64,000 nucleotides of DNA from Ischnura elegans (Eukaryota > Arthropoda > Insecta > Odonata > Coenagrionidae). A program made the position numbers and the translations under genes. Position 1 is the first letter of the stretch; every line of letters starts with the position of its first letter. Shown here piece after piece: positions 31,396-42,480 of this stretch. The stretch is from assembly GCF_921293095.1 (NCBI RefSeq), contig NC_060246.1:108914941-108978940 (forward strand), written 5' to 3'. Under the pieces are notes generated by a model, which was not told where the DNA came from, searched no databases, and worked only from the letters and a program-made list of their open reading frames with translations.

Positions 31396-32020
31396 CCCCC
31401 GCACGGGGGGAAGAGGGGGTTGCGCCTTTGGGGAGTCGCGCCCCCACGGACCCGAGCCCACCGAGGAGACAAACTCGTTAAAAAACCCCGTCGCTCGCTC
31501 GGATAGTGTCCAGACAGCATGTGACTCTGCTGTGATGAGTAGCCGTAACATCTGGCGTCCAGAATCACCCACGTGTTTGCCGTGCGTGGAGACCCGTACG
31601 TGGGGGAGAAAGGGATCCTGGTGGGTGAGTTCTCCAGCACCCAGCTGGGCGTCGGAAACCCGGTATGGGCCGGAGTTCAAATCCCCACTTCGGCCCTGGA
31701 TTCCCCGCAAAACGGGCGGCCGAGAAGAGCCCAGCTCGGTCAATGGGCTCCTGGCGGTTGGGGAGCTTGGCGGCTCCTTCCGAGCATACGCCAGGACGGG
31801 TTAGTGCTGGAGATATGGGGGTCTCCGTAGGGCGGCCGAAGGAGTGTGGGTTCGGAAGGCCACCGCGCTGGAGGTTCTAACCCGAAAGAGACCCCATTTC
31901 GAAGGTTCCTATATCCCTTGGGTAGCCCTGGCGACCACCCCGGATCTCGGTGTGGCGTCCCGAATGTGTGGCTCCGTGGCGGGTGGGGACCCCAGGGGAT
32001 GAAGTTCTGTTTTGAGTTCA
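31396..32020 (+). promoter_or_regulatory. 5' UTR (presumed internal promoter) of I-group copy D
   Basis: Nearly the same sequence as 24717-25341. The shared first bases CCCCGCACGGGGGGAAGAGGG define the element start. Open frames at 31532-31804 match those of copy B. Confidence 0.6.
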
Positions 32021-32021
32021 T

Positions 32022-33185
32022 GGATAACTATTTTCTTCCTCCGACGAAAAGATCCCGTCCGGAAGTGGGCGGGGGAGAAAGTAAGTCTACCGCTTGTCGG
32101 AAATTTCTCGTTATGAGATGTGCAAATGATGGTGAGACCCTGACAAAGTTGTCTCCCTTTCTAATACGACGAGTTCTGTCGGCAGCGATACCCGGTGATT
32201 TAGAATCTGCGAAATAATTAAGGGATGGATCACTGTTAATTAAAACCAGCAACGAAACAAAGCCAAAAGCTATTGAAAATGACAAAATTTAACGAAATAC
32301 CTGTTAAGGTCCAGGTGCACCAAACAACACTCAACACATGTCGGGGAGTCATCTCGCATTACGACCTGCTCTACGTCTCTGAAGATGAGATAAAGAGTGA
32401 GATGGCTTCTCAGGGTGTAATAGACTGCCGCCGTCTTAAAACAAAGAGGAACAGTGAGCTGATCAACAGCACGTCCGTCATCCTCACTTTCTGTCGTGAC
32501 TAACTCCCTGACAAAGTCTATGTGGGATACGAATCTGTTTCCGTACGGCCATTCATCCCTGGTCACATGCGGTGCTTTCAATGTCAGCGTTTCGGCCACA
32601 TCGCTACCATATGTGAGGGCAAGGCCACCTGCCCATGCTGTGGCAAAGAAACACCAAGGTGACGCGTGCACCTCTGAACCAACCTGTGTAAATTGCGAGG
32701 GACCACATCCGGTATACTCCCGAGATTTCCCCAAGATGAGAGAAGAGAAAAAAATAAAGGAGATAAAGACCGTGGAAAAGCTGCCATATCATGAAGCACG
32801 AAAGAAATACAGAACACTTATCGCGCCTACGTTCTCCCGTTCTTATGCTGCCGTAGTAGATAGTGAGAAAAATAATAATACAGACACGCAAGAGAAAAAG
32901 AAGGAAGAACATACGATTAAGAATACAAAACAAGCCAAGCCGGATATGGCTACCAAGCCGGCAACTAAGAAGGGCACACCGCCGGAAAAAAGCGATGCTA
33001 GTCAGGGCTCTTCAAAGAAGAACCCAACCACAACACCCACCGCGGCCACGCAAAGCAGGCGTGGAAAGTCTCAGTACCCGGGTCCATCTGGTCGCCAACC
33101 AGAGTTTTTGGAAGAAGACGAATATATTTCCGAGTTAGAAATTATCCGGGCGAAGGCTAAAGAGAGAACACGCATTAAGCGTTGA
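32022..33185 (+). pseudogene. I-group ORF1 copy D, broken
   Basis: MDNYFLPPTKRSRPE starts the frame. A stop falls near 32217, and the sequence continues through frames 32273-32503 and 32496-33185. The knuckle region is recognisable (EGKATCPCCGKE-like, CVNCEGPHPVYSRD). At least three breaks are present. The Lys/Thr-rich tail ends ERTRIKR, as in copy B. Confidence 0.85.
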
Positions 33186-33244
33186 CTCTCCCTCTGGCAG
33201 TTTTTAATTTATCTATTTATTTAATTTATTTTTATCAATTTTTA

Positions 33245-34468
33245 ATGGCTTTAATTATACAGTGGAACTGTGACGGTTTTTATCGGCACAAGGAGGAGCT
33301 CGAAATTTTAATCAGAGATTTTAACCCGTTCTGTATATGTTTGCAGGAAACGCGTTTTAAGGACACGGACAAGGGATTTTTAAAACATTTAAACGATTTT
33401 AGACTGGACGATACCAGCGGCCAACGCGCCCATGGTGGAGTGGCGGTTTTTGATCGGGAGGCACTTTACACCTCCCGAATAAATCTTAACACACCATTTC
33501 AAGCGGTAGCGGTGACGGTGCACGCTCCCGAGGTGATAACGGTGTGCAACGTTCATCTGCCGGAGGGTGCACCCGTCACCCGTTTTAATCTAGAATCCCT
33601 TGTTCACCAGCTACCTCAGCCTTTTATTTTACTCGGAGATTTTAATGCTCACGATCGTCTATGGGGAAGCACCCCAGGACAGTGCAACCGCAGGGAACGT
33701 ATTTTATCAAGTTTTATTAGTGGTTTTAACTTATTTTTACTCAATAATGGCGAGAGAACCCGTTTTGACTCTTATAGCGGCGATTTCTCCTCCATTGACT
33801 TGTGTATTTTATGGACTAGTTTGGTCAATGAACTCACACTCTCTGTGCATAAGGACCTTAGTGAGAGCGATCACTTTCTCCTTTTAATCAAAAGGGAGCA
33901 AAATTTTAACCCCGATTTTATTAGATCAGGCCGTTGGACTGTCCGGAAAGCCGATTGACATTGTTTTAACTCAAATTTTAACTACGTGTGGGATAAAAAC
34001 AACGACTGTGTAGCAAACGTAAATCTTTTGACGTCGAGCATTATTCAAACCGCCGAAATTAGCATACCACGATCTCGAAGCATCCTTCCAAGAAATGCGG
34101 TGCCATGGTGGAATGAAACCTGCGCAAAAGCCATTAAGAAACGTAAGAAAGCTCTGCGAATTTTCAACAAGTATCCCACAGCAAATAATCTCTCCGCTTT
34201 TCGGCGACTGAGAGCGAAAGCGCGTCAGGTAATAAAGGAGTCAAAGAGGACTTCTTGGATGAATTTTGTCTCCGGTGTCAACCACAGGACTCCACTTGAA
34301 CAGGTATGGCGTAAGGTGAGGAGCATATCGGGTAGCAGCCAGCATCTAGGTATATCCTTCCTAGAAGTCGAAGGAAAGGTTATCACTTCTCCAGCTGCGA
34401 TAGGGAACGTATTCGGCCAATTACTCTTCGAAGTGAGCAGCGACGAATGCTATGAAGCTTCTTTTACG
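33245..34468 (+). pseudogene. I-group ORF2 copy D, 5' part (endonuclease)
   Basis: MALIIQWNCDGFYRH opens the frame. Endonuclease motifs follow: CLQETRF, LGDFNAHDRLWG, and SESDHFLLL where copy A has CGSDHYPIL. A stop falls just after VRKAD at 33958, and the next frame (33986-34738) carries the linker to the insertion point at 34468. Confidence 0.85.
34458..34468. repeat. Target-site duplication of nested copy E (left)
   Basis: CTTCTTTTACG here is repeated exactly at 36545-36555, right after the TAC tail of copy E. Confidence 0.95.
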
Positions 34469-36378
34469 TCTGTACTAAGCGTCACACTCTTCGCCATTGC
34501 GATAAATGACGTTACAGAATGCGTCAGAACACCAGTGATGGGCTCCTTATTCGTGGACGACTTGGCCATTTTCTGTCGATCGTCCACAATTGCCAGTGCC
34601 GCACGGGTCATCCAGCTGACCCTTAACAGACTTCGGGAATGGTCGAATCGAAGTGGATTTCGTTTTTCCGTTGAAAAACGAAATGTGTCCACTTCCATCG
34701 TAAGCGGGCACATGTTCCTCCACCAGAACTTCGCCTGAGCGGCCGAATTCTACCTTATACGGATTCAGCCCGCTTTCTAGGTTTGATTTTTGACCGCCGC
34801 CTTAATTGGCGTGAGCACATTGAGTTTTTAAAAAACAAATGTTTGAAAGTTTTAAATATCCTGCGATATCTATGTAATTACTCGTGGGGTGCCGATCGCT
34901 CCACGATGCTTTTTTTGTATAGAGCATTGGTGCGCTCGAAATTAGACTGGATGTTTTGTCTACTCCTCTGCCCGTGAAAGCTATTTGAGACCTTTGAACA
35001 CGGTTCACAATGCGGGGCTTCGATTGGCAACTGGAGCTTTCAGGACTTCTCCGGTCTTGAGTGTTAACTCAGATTCTGGGGAGCCCCCGTTGACTGTACG
35101 CCGAAACATCCTTATGTGCAACTATGTTGCTAAAATTCTAACAATGAGAGGGCACCTTAGTTTTAAATTTATTTTTAACCCACGCTTTATTAATATTTTT
35201 AACAGGCGGCCTAGGGCAACTAGACCCCTAAGTATTACTTTTAATAATTTTATCCTGGACAGTGAGTTTATACTCCTAGAAGTGTACCCCATTGGGAATT
35301 CGAAAAATGCACCTTGGCAGGTACCTTTTCCACAAATCAGCTTTGTCCTCCACAAAAATCAAAAATCTTTGACAACTGCCGCGGAATACCAGCATAGCTT
35401 CAAGGAAGTAATGCACCGACACCCCGACTTCATTGATTGACACATTGAATTATTGACACGTTAATTTCAGAACGGGCCTAATCCCCTTTATCAATTCCAG
35501 TCAGTGAGTGGTGCAAAATGGCCTTGGCCGCCGACGCACCCTATTAAAGAAAATACTACTACTACTTCATTCCTGTTTACACGGACGGATCGAAGTCGGA
35601 GCGTGCGTGCGGGTGTGCAGTGATCTCGTCTCACCATGGAACCCTCAAGGCCAAGCTCAGTCCGTTGTGTAGCGGCTATACGGCAGAACTGTTCGCCATA
35701 AAGATGGCTCTGGATGGTATTAAGTGTAGCAACGCGTCCTTTATGGTCTGCAGCGACTCCATGAGCGCCCTGCAGTCCATTTCCAGTTTTTCTCCCTGTC
35801 ACCCAATCGTCGAGAAAATTCAAAATAGACTACTTTCCCTTGCTCGGAAAAAAGTGAAAATCCGTTTTCTGTGGGTTCCTGGACATGTGGGTATTGCTGG
35901 AAATGAGAAGGCCGACTCGGCCGCGAAGGCAGCCAGCCAGGACGACGTTGCTGATTCTGTGCTGGTACCATATGAAGATTTGAAGGCGACCACAAAAAAG
36001 ATGCCTTAGAAAAGTGGAAAGAGACCTGGCGCTTTCTTACCGGAAATAAACTGCGCGCTATCAAGCCGGCAATCTCAGCGTGGCCCACGTCTGTCAGGAG
36101 GAATCGCAGGGAGGAGGTCGCAATCGCACGATTGAGAATTGGGCACTGCGATCTGACCCACTCGTACTTCTCCACCGAAGAGAATTCCACCCCTATGTGA
36201 TGTTTGCGACTCTCCCATTACTGTGAGACATCTCCTGACAGAATGTGAGAAATACCGCTCTGTGCGCCATCGGCTGAACATCGGAGGAGACCTAGGGCAC
36301 ATCCTAGGAGACGACCCTGATAGTGTCAGCCGAGTGATAAAGTTTTTAATAGAGACCGGGCTAATTAACAGTGTTTAA
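34469..36378 (+). pseudogene. I-group ORF2 copy E, C-terminal half, broken
   Basis: RT core from SVLSVTLFAIAIN through GSLFVDDLAIF, thumb, then RNase H resuming after the copy F insertion (VYTDGSKSERACGC, YTAELFAIKMAL, WVPGHVGIAGNEKADSAAK) and the C-terminal knuckle. The joint HPDFI-PVYTDGS restores exactly when copy F and one duplication are removed. Several other frame breaks are present (near 34700, 34975, 36005, 36195). Confidence 0.85.
35435..35563 (+). mobile_element. I-group LINE tail copy F (129 bp), nested in copy E
   Basis: Almost identical to the last 115 bp or so of copy A (TTGACACGTTAATTTCAG, AACGGGCCTAATCCCC, 3' motif, TAC repeats). ACTTCATT flanks it at 35427-35434 and 35564-35571. 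It interrupts RNase H of copy E. Its close match to copy A places it in that subfamily. Confidence 0.95.
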
Positions 36379-36555
36379 ATTCCAAACTTTTTATAATTTG
36401 ACAACCCCTTTTATTTCGAAACTTTTATGAATGTTTAAATGTTTTTTTTAATGCATCTTTTAAAATTTTTGTTTTTATAGATTGTCTGTGGTGCAAATGA
36501 CCTTAGTTGTCGAGGCACCCTAAACACAAATACTACTACTACTACTTCTTTTACG

Positions 36556-39080
36556 ATCCTCAAGAAACGGCTCGAGAACGTTCCAATATACTTTAACGAG
36601 CCTAAAACGACGGCAGATTACAATATTCCATTTACCATTTGGGAGCTGAAATCTGCCATCCGTGACTCCCACGGCACGTTCCAGGACCCGACGAGATCCA
36701 CAATGCCATACTCCGAAATCTATCGGAATCGGCGTTGCTGGAAGTCATTGAAACTTTAAATCAGCTCTCGGCCACTGGTGATTTCCTCCGTCCTGGCGGG
36801 AGTCCGTCATTGTTCCCATCCCAAAACATGGAAAAGACCGAGCTGATCCGAATTCTTACCGGCCGATTTCTCTCACCAGCTGCCTGTGCAAGTTAATGGA
36901 GCGAATGATGAATCGACGTCTCATTTGGTGGCTGGAGCGTCGAAAACTTCTCTCTAGCATACAATGCGGATTCAGACGGAACCGTTCCACCATGGACCAC
37001 TTGGTTAGAATTGAAAATTTCATCCAAGAAGCCTTCCTTCTCCGCCAATACGTAGTAGGTGTATTCTTCGACGTAGAGAAGGCTTACGACCGGGTCTGGC
37101 GACGTAAGATTTTACGCGTATTACGCGAGTGGGGTTTTAGAGGCTGTTTGCCCATTTTTATTCAAATTTTTTTGACTAACCTTGTTTTTAAAGTGAGGAC
37201 GGGACAGTTCTTTTCAAATGTTTACCCTCTTGACAACGGAGCTCCCTGGCCCGGGGGAAGAGGGGGCCGGACTGTGGCCTCATTCGGGCCAGATTAAATA
37301 AAAAGCTAGTCAAGTCAAGTCAAGGCTCCGTTTTGAGCGTGACGCTGTTCGCTATCGCAATCAGCGACATAGCTCACTGCATCCAGGAGCCAGTGATAGG
37401 GTCACTGTTTGTGGATGATCTCGCGATTTTCTGCAGATCATCCAGGGTCGTGAATGTATCGCGCATGGCGCAGCTCACCATAAAGAAACTTCACAATTGG
37501 ACCCAAAATAACGGCTTCCTTTTCTCTTTGGAGAACACCAAGTTTGTTCACTTATCTCGCACTCGGGGCATCCATGTAAATCCCACGTTACACCTAGGCG
37601 GAAGAAACCTCCCATTTGTGGAATCAGTCCGTTTCCTGGGGATGACCCTCGACCACAAACTGAACTGGAAGGAGCACATTAATTCTGTTAAGGTTAACTG
37701 TTTGAAGTCTTTGAACATTTTAAAGTTTTAAAGCCACGTATCTTGGGGAGCAGACCGCACCACCTTAATTTTACTTTACCGCATAGTAGTGCGGTCGAAA
37801 TTACACTACGGCTCATTCGTGTATGCGTCCGCTCGTGAGACGTATTTGAAAGCACTTAATTCAGTGTACAACGCAGGTCGGCGACTATGCACTGGGGCGT
37901 TTAGGACCAGCCCGATCCCTAGTATCTATACCGACGCAGGTGAGCCGCCTCTATGCTACCGAAGGACCTGGCTGCTTTGTAGCTACGTTTCAAAAATTTT
38001 AGCATTGCCGAGTCATTCATGTTATAATTTACTTTTTAAACCCGTTTTTATAAATGTTTTTAACCGAAGGACTAGATCAACCAGACCAGTAAGCATTCGT
38101 TTTAACGATTTCACACTACCCGAAGTGTATCCTGTTTCATTCTCGGAACACCCCCCTTGGATCACTCCCACTCCGGTGGTGAAATTTCTTTTACGATCTC
38201 GACCGAAGTCTTCCACAACTCCCTCGGAGTACCAGCGTTCGTTTGCCATGTTCCGATGGAATAACCCCAACCTTACCCCCGTTTACACTGACGGCTCGAA
38301 AGATAACTCGGCTTGTACATGTGCTTTATTCTCCCCTATCCACGGGAACATCAAAGCGAAGCTACACCCGATGTGCAGTGTTTACACGGCGGAGCTTTAT
38401 GCTATAAGGACAGCTCTTGAAGCCCTAGGTGACTACGGCGGCTCGTTTGTCATATGCAATGACTCCCTGAGCTCGCTACAAGCCATCTCTGGCTTCTCAC
38501 CCGTGCACCCGATCGTGCAAGAAATAAACTCCCTGCTGCTGACCCTTACGAGAAAGGGTTTTAATATCCGTTTTCTGTGGGTACCGGGACATGAGGGGAT
38601 AGCTGGGAATGAGACAGCAGACGCTATGACCAACGAAGCTCTGGGTGACGAAAAGTTTGCTTTAACGCTGGTTCCCTACGAGGACGTAAGAGCATCTCTA
38701 AGAAATGCGGTATTTGAAAAATGGAGGGAGTCGTGGAGGATTCTAAATAATAACAAGCTCCGTGGCATCCAGGACATAATAGCAGCGTGGCCCTCCTCAG
38801 CTCGTAGTAATCGGAGAGAGGAAGTAGTACTTACACGATTGAGGATAGGGCACAGCCCCCTGACCCATGCGTATCTCTTTACTGAAGAGAAGGAACCTCC
38901 CCAATGTGAGGATTGTCCATTAAGTATTAGACACATTATGCTAGATTGTGTTAAGTACCGCGAAGACGAAATAATCTAGGGGGAGACCTAGAAGCCCCCT
39001 TAGGAGACCACCCTACCAACTTATATAGTACATTTCGGTTCCTCAGAGAAATAAACATTTTTAATAAAGTCTAATTGTGC
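36556..39080 (+). pseudogene. I-group ORF2 copy D, 3' part (RT and RNase H)
   Basis: The frame resumes with ILKKRLENVPIYFNEP and goes on to RT (CGFRRNRSTMDH, FFDVEKAYDRVW, GSLFVDDLAIF), interrupted at about 37248-37321 by a small insertion in the VPQGS motif. It then reaches RNase H (VYTDGSKDNSACTC, WVPGHEGIAGNETAD) and a C-terminal knuckle (CEDCPLSIRHIMLDC). Frame breaks occur near 36690-36896, 37731 and 38970. Confidence 0.85.
37248..37321 (+). mobile_element. Small retroelement tail inserted in the RT of copy D
   Basis: About 75-80 bp not present in the other copies splits the GVPQGS motif. It starts GGCCCGGGGGAAGAGG, contains ATTAAATAAAAAGC and ends in three AGTCA/GTCAA units, which looks like the 3' tail of a LINE or SINE from another family. 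The two sides share only GCTCC, and a few target bases seem lost, so the exact limits are uncertain. Confidence 0.55.
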
Positions 39081-39516
39081 ACACTTTCTACGAAGACATC
39101 ATATACAGTGGATCACTTTCTACATAAGTTTTTGTAATCAAATCACGCGGTAGTGGTGCAAAATGACCTAGCCGTCGACGCACCCTTGTCGTATCCTCCG
39201 CTTCCGGGTCGTTGAGGGGTCCTTGCTGGGAACGGGTCCTCATGAGTGGACTGGGAGAAGACGAGCGTAAAGTAAACACAGAAACTCCAATTGCAGTTTG
39301 ACCCCGATTTATTGGTCTATTTGTAACACACAGTGGCATTACTCCATGTATGGAGTAGGTTAAAACAAACAAGAAAATACCTGAAGGGCGTCAGGCGGTG
39401 GTCAGCAGGGGCCTAGTTGGTCCTGGGTGCTGGCCTCCCGGATGGCTGCTTCTGGGGTGAGGGTCCGAGCAGCATTCTCACCACCCTCGGGTCGCTGATC
39501 CGCCGCGGCAGCCTGG

Positions 39517-41410
39517 TCACTGTAGCGTACGGGGTGAGCGGTAAGTCGATAGGTCGCAGCTCATACTGCGGCGGCGTCGGCGGCAGCGGGCTGAGGATCG
39601 GCCAGGGGCTGGTTCCGTTTCCCACGTGTAGTAGTCCTCGTAGCTCGGCGACTGCGTCGGTGGTCTGGCCGCGGGTGCTGTCCCCGGTGGCGGCGTCGGG
39701 CTGGAACATCCGGGTTGACTCTGCTGGCGTGCTGCTTCGTTCTGCCGGGCGGCGTTCCGGGCGAGACGGGGTTGTCTCGGCATTCGTCCTCTGTGATGTC
39801 TGAACCTGGAATGATGTACCGAGTCGCAAAAAGCGCGAGTACGGCGTAGGGGTGAGGATGTACTCTCTCCACCCCCGTAGTTGCTGAAGGTGACGACTCG
39901 AGGCTTTGCGCGCTGCGATCCGATTCCTTGTCCTCCCTCCTCCGTTCTGTCTTTTCGGGTCCCGGGGCTATCCTTATATTCGGTGCTGGGCCCTGACGCC
40001 AGCCAATGAGTGCCTGGGTAGGGGAAAAGAGAAGGTCGCTCGAAAGAAAAGGCGCGGTACTGTGACGCAGGGGGTGCGGGATCATCCATGGCGCGGCACT
40101 GTGGAGCGGGATATGTGGGAGCGGCACTGGGGTGTAGGGGGAAGGGGCATTGGGGCCACCTGGATCCACCCTGGCGCCTCCGTCCCTGGATGGACCGATG
40201 GCCAAAGTCATTTGAGGCCCCACCGGATACACGCCCCTGGCGTAAGGAGGGCCAGGCCATTCGGGGCATCGCGGGGGGCGGTGGAGGAGGTTCTGGTTGG
40301 AAGGCGGGGGCCGGGTGTTGCACTGGGGAAGACGCACGCGGGTGCGGAACATTTTGAAGCACTTCAGGTGATGGCGTCGCGGAATTTCCTCCCCTCCTCC
40401 GCCTTCTCTTGCGTCTTTTCGCACTTCCGCTCACATTCACTTGTGTCCACACTTGTTGGAGGCGCGGCGGATTGTGCCGCTCCCACTCTCCGCCGCGTCT
40501 CGCGTCGTAAATCCTGGGCGCGCCTCTACTTAAAAGTCGCAGCTGAGCGATCTCCTCAGCGGAGAGTAGAGGCGTCGGCGCGGCGGCGAAACGCACATGC
40601 TCGTCTTGCGCGCTAACACACACGCGCGGCGGTGATTGTGGGCGTGCCGTCACTTGTGGGCGTGGTCGGGGTTGGGATATTGGGGGAGGGGTGAGTGGCG
40701 ATGCCGCTGGTGGCCTGGCGTCTTCCCCCGCTGCGTCGCGACGCCTCTCCGCGTACCGCCTCCGCCGATTGCGACGCTTCTTGCGGTTACGCCGTCTCCG
40801 CTCCTCCGATGATACACGAAAATGCTCCCACGAAGCGCCGCCCCTCCGATCCTCGGGCAGTGGCGCGTCGGAAATGACGCTGTATTCGTCTCGTGGGCTC
40901 GGGGGCGTGGAGGGGGGGTACGGGACGAGGGGCACGGGACACGCAAGCTCGCGACACATAACTCGATCCGGTGATCGCGACTGCACGACATCCACAGACG
41001 GATCAGGCACACACACGCGGAGTCACACACACCTCGATCGCTTCGGTGCCACGATCAACGTTGGTCTGCGTGCCGACAGACCGACACGCCCCCCTGTCAA
41101 TCGTGACGTAGCGCTCATCGGCCGTGCGTCGGGATGCTGGCGACGCTTGGCCGTCCAGATCATCTCGCCGTGGCGAGAACCTATCGTCCAACGACTGACC
41201 GTTCTCTACTTCTCGTGTTGGCGTCGTCAAGCCGTCCAACGACGCTTCTCGGCGCGCCTGCTCAGCGTCCTCCGAGGCGTCACAAGCACTGTCACGCACT
41301 TCACACGCATCGGCACCGGGGCGTGGCGAACGAGGCGACGCCGGGTCGTCCATCGTCCGCGGGGAGCGCAGGGTGTGGGGGACACGTGATTGGGGGAGGG
41401 AGAGGAGCAC
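39517..41410 (-). pseudogene. Arg/Pro-rich N-terminal protein of RLE-LINE type
   Basis: Frame 41016-39517 (499 codons) carries a very basic segment (EERRRRNRKKRRNRRRR) likely to bind nucleic acid or act as a nuclear signal, and proline-rich stretches. The upstream frame 41410-41003 carries RSVGTQTNVD, so at least one frame break lies between. Comparison with 53220-53290 shows a one-base shift at MPRMAWPSLRQ (the relative has MPRVAWPPHARG). After this the true reading frame is probably that of 40424-39561 or 39829-39413. No catalytic domain is seen. Confidence 0.5.
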
Positions 41411-42221
41411 TGGGAATGCGTATTCGCGAATATCACCTCAGGCGAGAGTCTCTCGGACGCCTAAGAAACGTTCCGCTAGACAGGGGGCTAAGGGAGGGGG
41501 GCGTGGCAACACGAGGGCGTGGTCACTCACTGGGAAAGGCTCGATCTCGATGACGAATGACTCGCTCATCTGAGTCGTTGGCTCACTCACTCGGTCACTG
41601 ACGATGGGTCGCGAGCTGAACGAACTAGAAGGGGAGGATCGGGGGAGGGGTGGTGTTTGGCAGTGGGTGCGTTGGAAGAGGCACGGGCGTCCCACGTGGA
41701 TGCGGTGTCGAACCCGTGCTCCAGTACATCTCGCCACGAGTCATTGATCCATGTCGCGGGGGAGGGAGGGTGGGGCGTGGGGAGTGGGAGGGATAGCGTT
41801 GAGCAGGCGGAGAAGGGGGGGGGGGTCAATGGCGTCACGATGCTGGTACATCCTCACCTCCTTCCCTCTCCGCCGCCTCGGCGAACGGCAAGCGGCGGCG
41901 TGGGCTGAGGGGCCGCCATGATTGATGTTGCCGCGCCACGTGTGCACCAACCACGTGGTTAGCAAACAGCAACAGCCAAACCGCTCACACTACGAGCACC
42001 AAACTCGCACAGGCCGTTGAACACACAAACACTAACACACTATTAAAAATTCACACCACCACCTTGCACCCAACTATATTTTCGCGGCCAAAGTCGGCCG
42101 CGGGTAGGCGCCGCTGGACGGCACCCGGGGCGTCTTAGCAAAGTACGCACACGCACAGACACTGATAACAAACACAAAAACTACCACAAAACATTTCACA
42201 GGTGTGCCGACACACACACCT

Positions 42222-42278
42222 GAGATAATGGCCGCACCCGAGATAATGGCCGCACCCGAGATAATGGCCGCACCCGAG
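42222..42278. repeat. 18-bp tandem repeat, three units
   Basis: GAGATAATGGCCGCACCC occurs three times in a row (42222, 42240, 42258) and starts a fourth time. It lies in GC-rich DNA at the 5' side of the RT-less element. Confidence 0.9.
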
Positions 42279-42480
42279 ATTTGGCGCCAAAATGCTAAAT
42301 CGTACAGTTTTGGGACTTTCGGCACCAAACTCGGGCTGCAGCGGGAAGGGACAAACACAATAACACTGGGTAAGTTTCGATGTAGAGCCACTTGCGGGTG
42401 CGGAACCACCGATGTTGGAAACTTATGCGCCGTCGACGACGAGCGCGAAGCTGGGGCGGACGGCTAGAGCGCTTGGCAGG

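Larger units (their letters stand above)
34469..36544 (+). mobile_element. I-group LINE copy E, 5'-truncated, nested in copy D
   Basis: It starts abruptly in the middle of RT (SVLSVTLFAIAINDV) and ends with the family 3' motif (36488-36520) and TAC repeats. An 11-bp exact duplication flanks it. It is itself interrupted by the 129-bp copy F. Its 3' UTR is the subfamily shared with copy G. Confidence 0.95.
31396..39185 (+). mobile_element. I-group LINE copy D (host of nested insertions)
   Basis: Two parts, 31396-34468 and 36556-39185, are the halves of one LINE. The frame that stops making sense at CYEASFT before 34469 continues at 36556 with ILKKRLENVP, matching the equivalent segments of copies A and B. 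The 11-bp duplication CTTCTTTTACG flanks the insertion. It has a 5' UTR, ORF1, ORF2 and the 3' motif at 39152-39185, but no TAC tail. Many frame breaks show it is older than its insertions. Confidence 0.9.
39186..42480 (-). mobile_element. RLE-LINE-related element lacking a visible RT
   Basis: Minus-strand GC-rich sequence whose protein-level features match the N-terminal half of the RLE LINE at 48456-55115: RSVGTQT (near 41070), LVPYPPS...SDAPLPEDRR, RGASWEHFRVSSEERRRRN, SAEEIAQLRLL and MPRMAWP. After that point it diverges. Instead of RT it has a proline/arginine-rich region, then an AATAAA signal (39313-39308, minus). It could be a deletion derivative moved in trans or a relative cut by later events. 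Its 5' limit is uncertain, and the right end of I-group copy D abuts its 3' side. Confidence 0.55.

Noticed and set aside
36556-39185. A separate fourth I-group LINE starting at 36556
   Set aside because: The 11-bp duplication and in-frame continuity with 34468 show it is the second half of copy D.
39906-40616. Long plus-strand frames opposite the Arg/Pro-rich protein
   Set aside because: In GC-rich DNA the antisense of Arg/Pro-rich coding sequence is open by chance. The shared motifs with the other family are on the minus strand.
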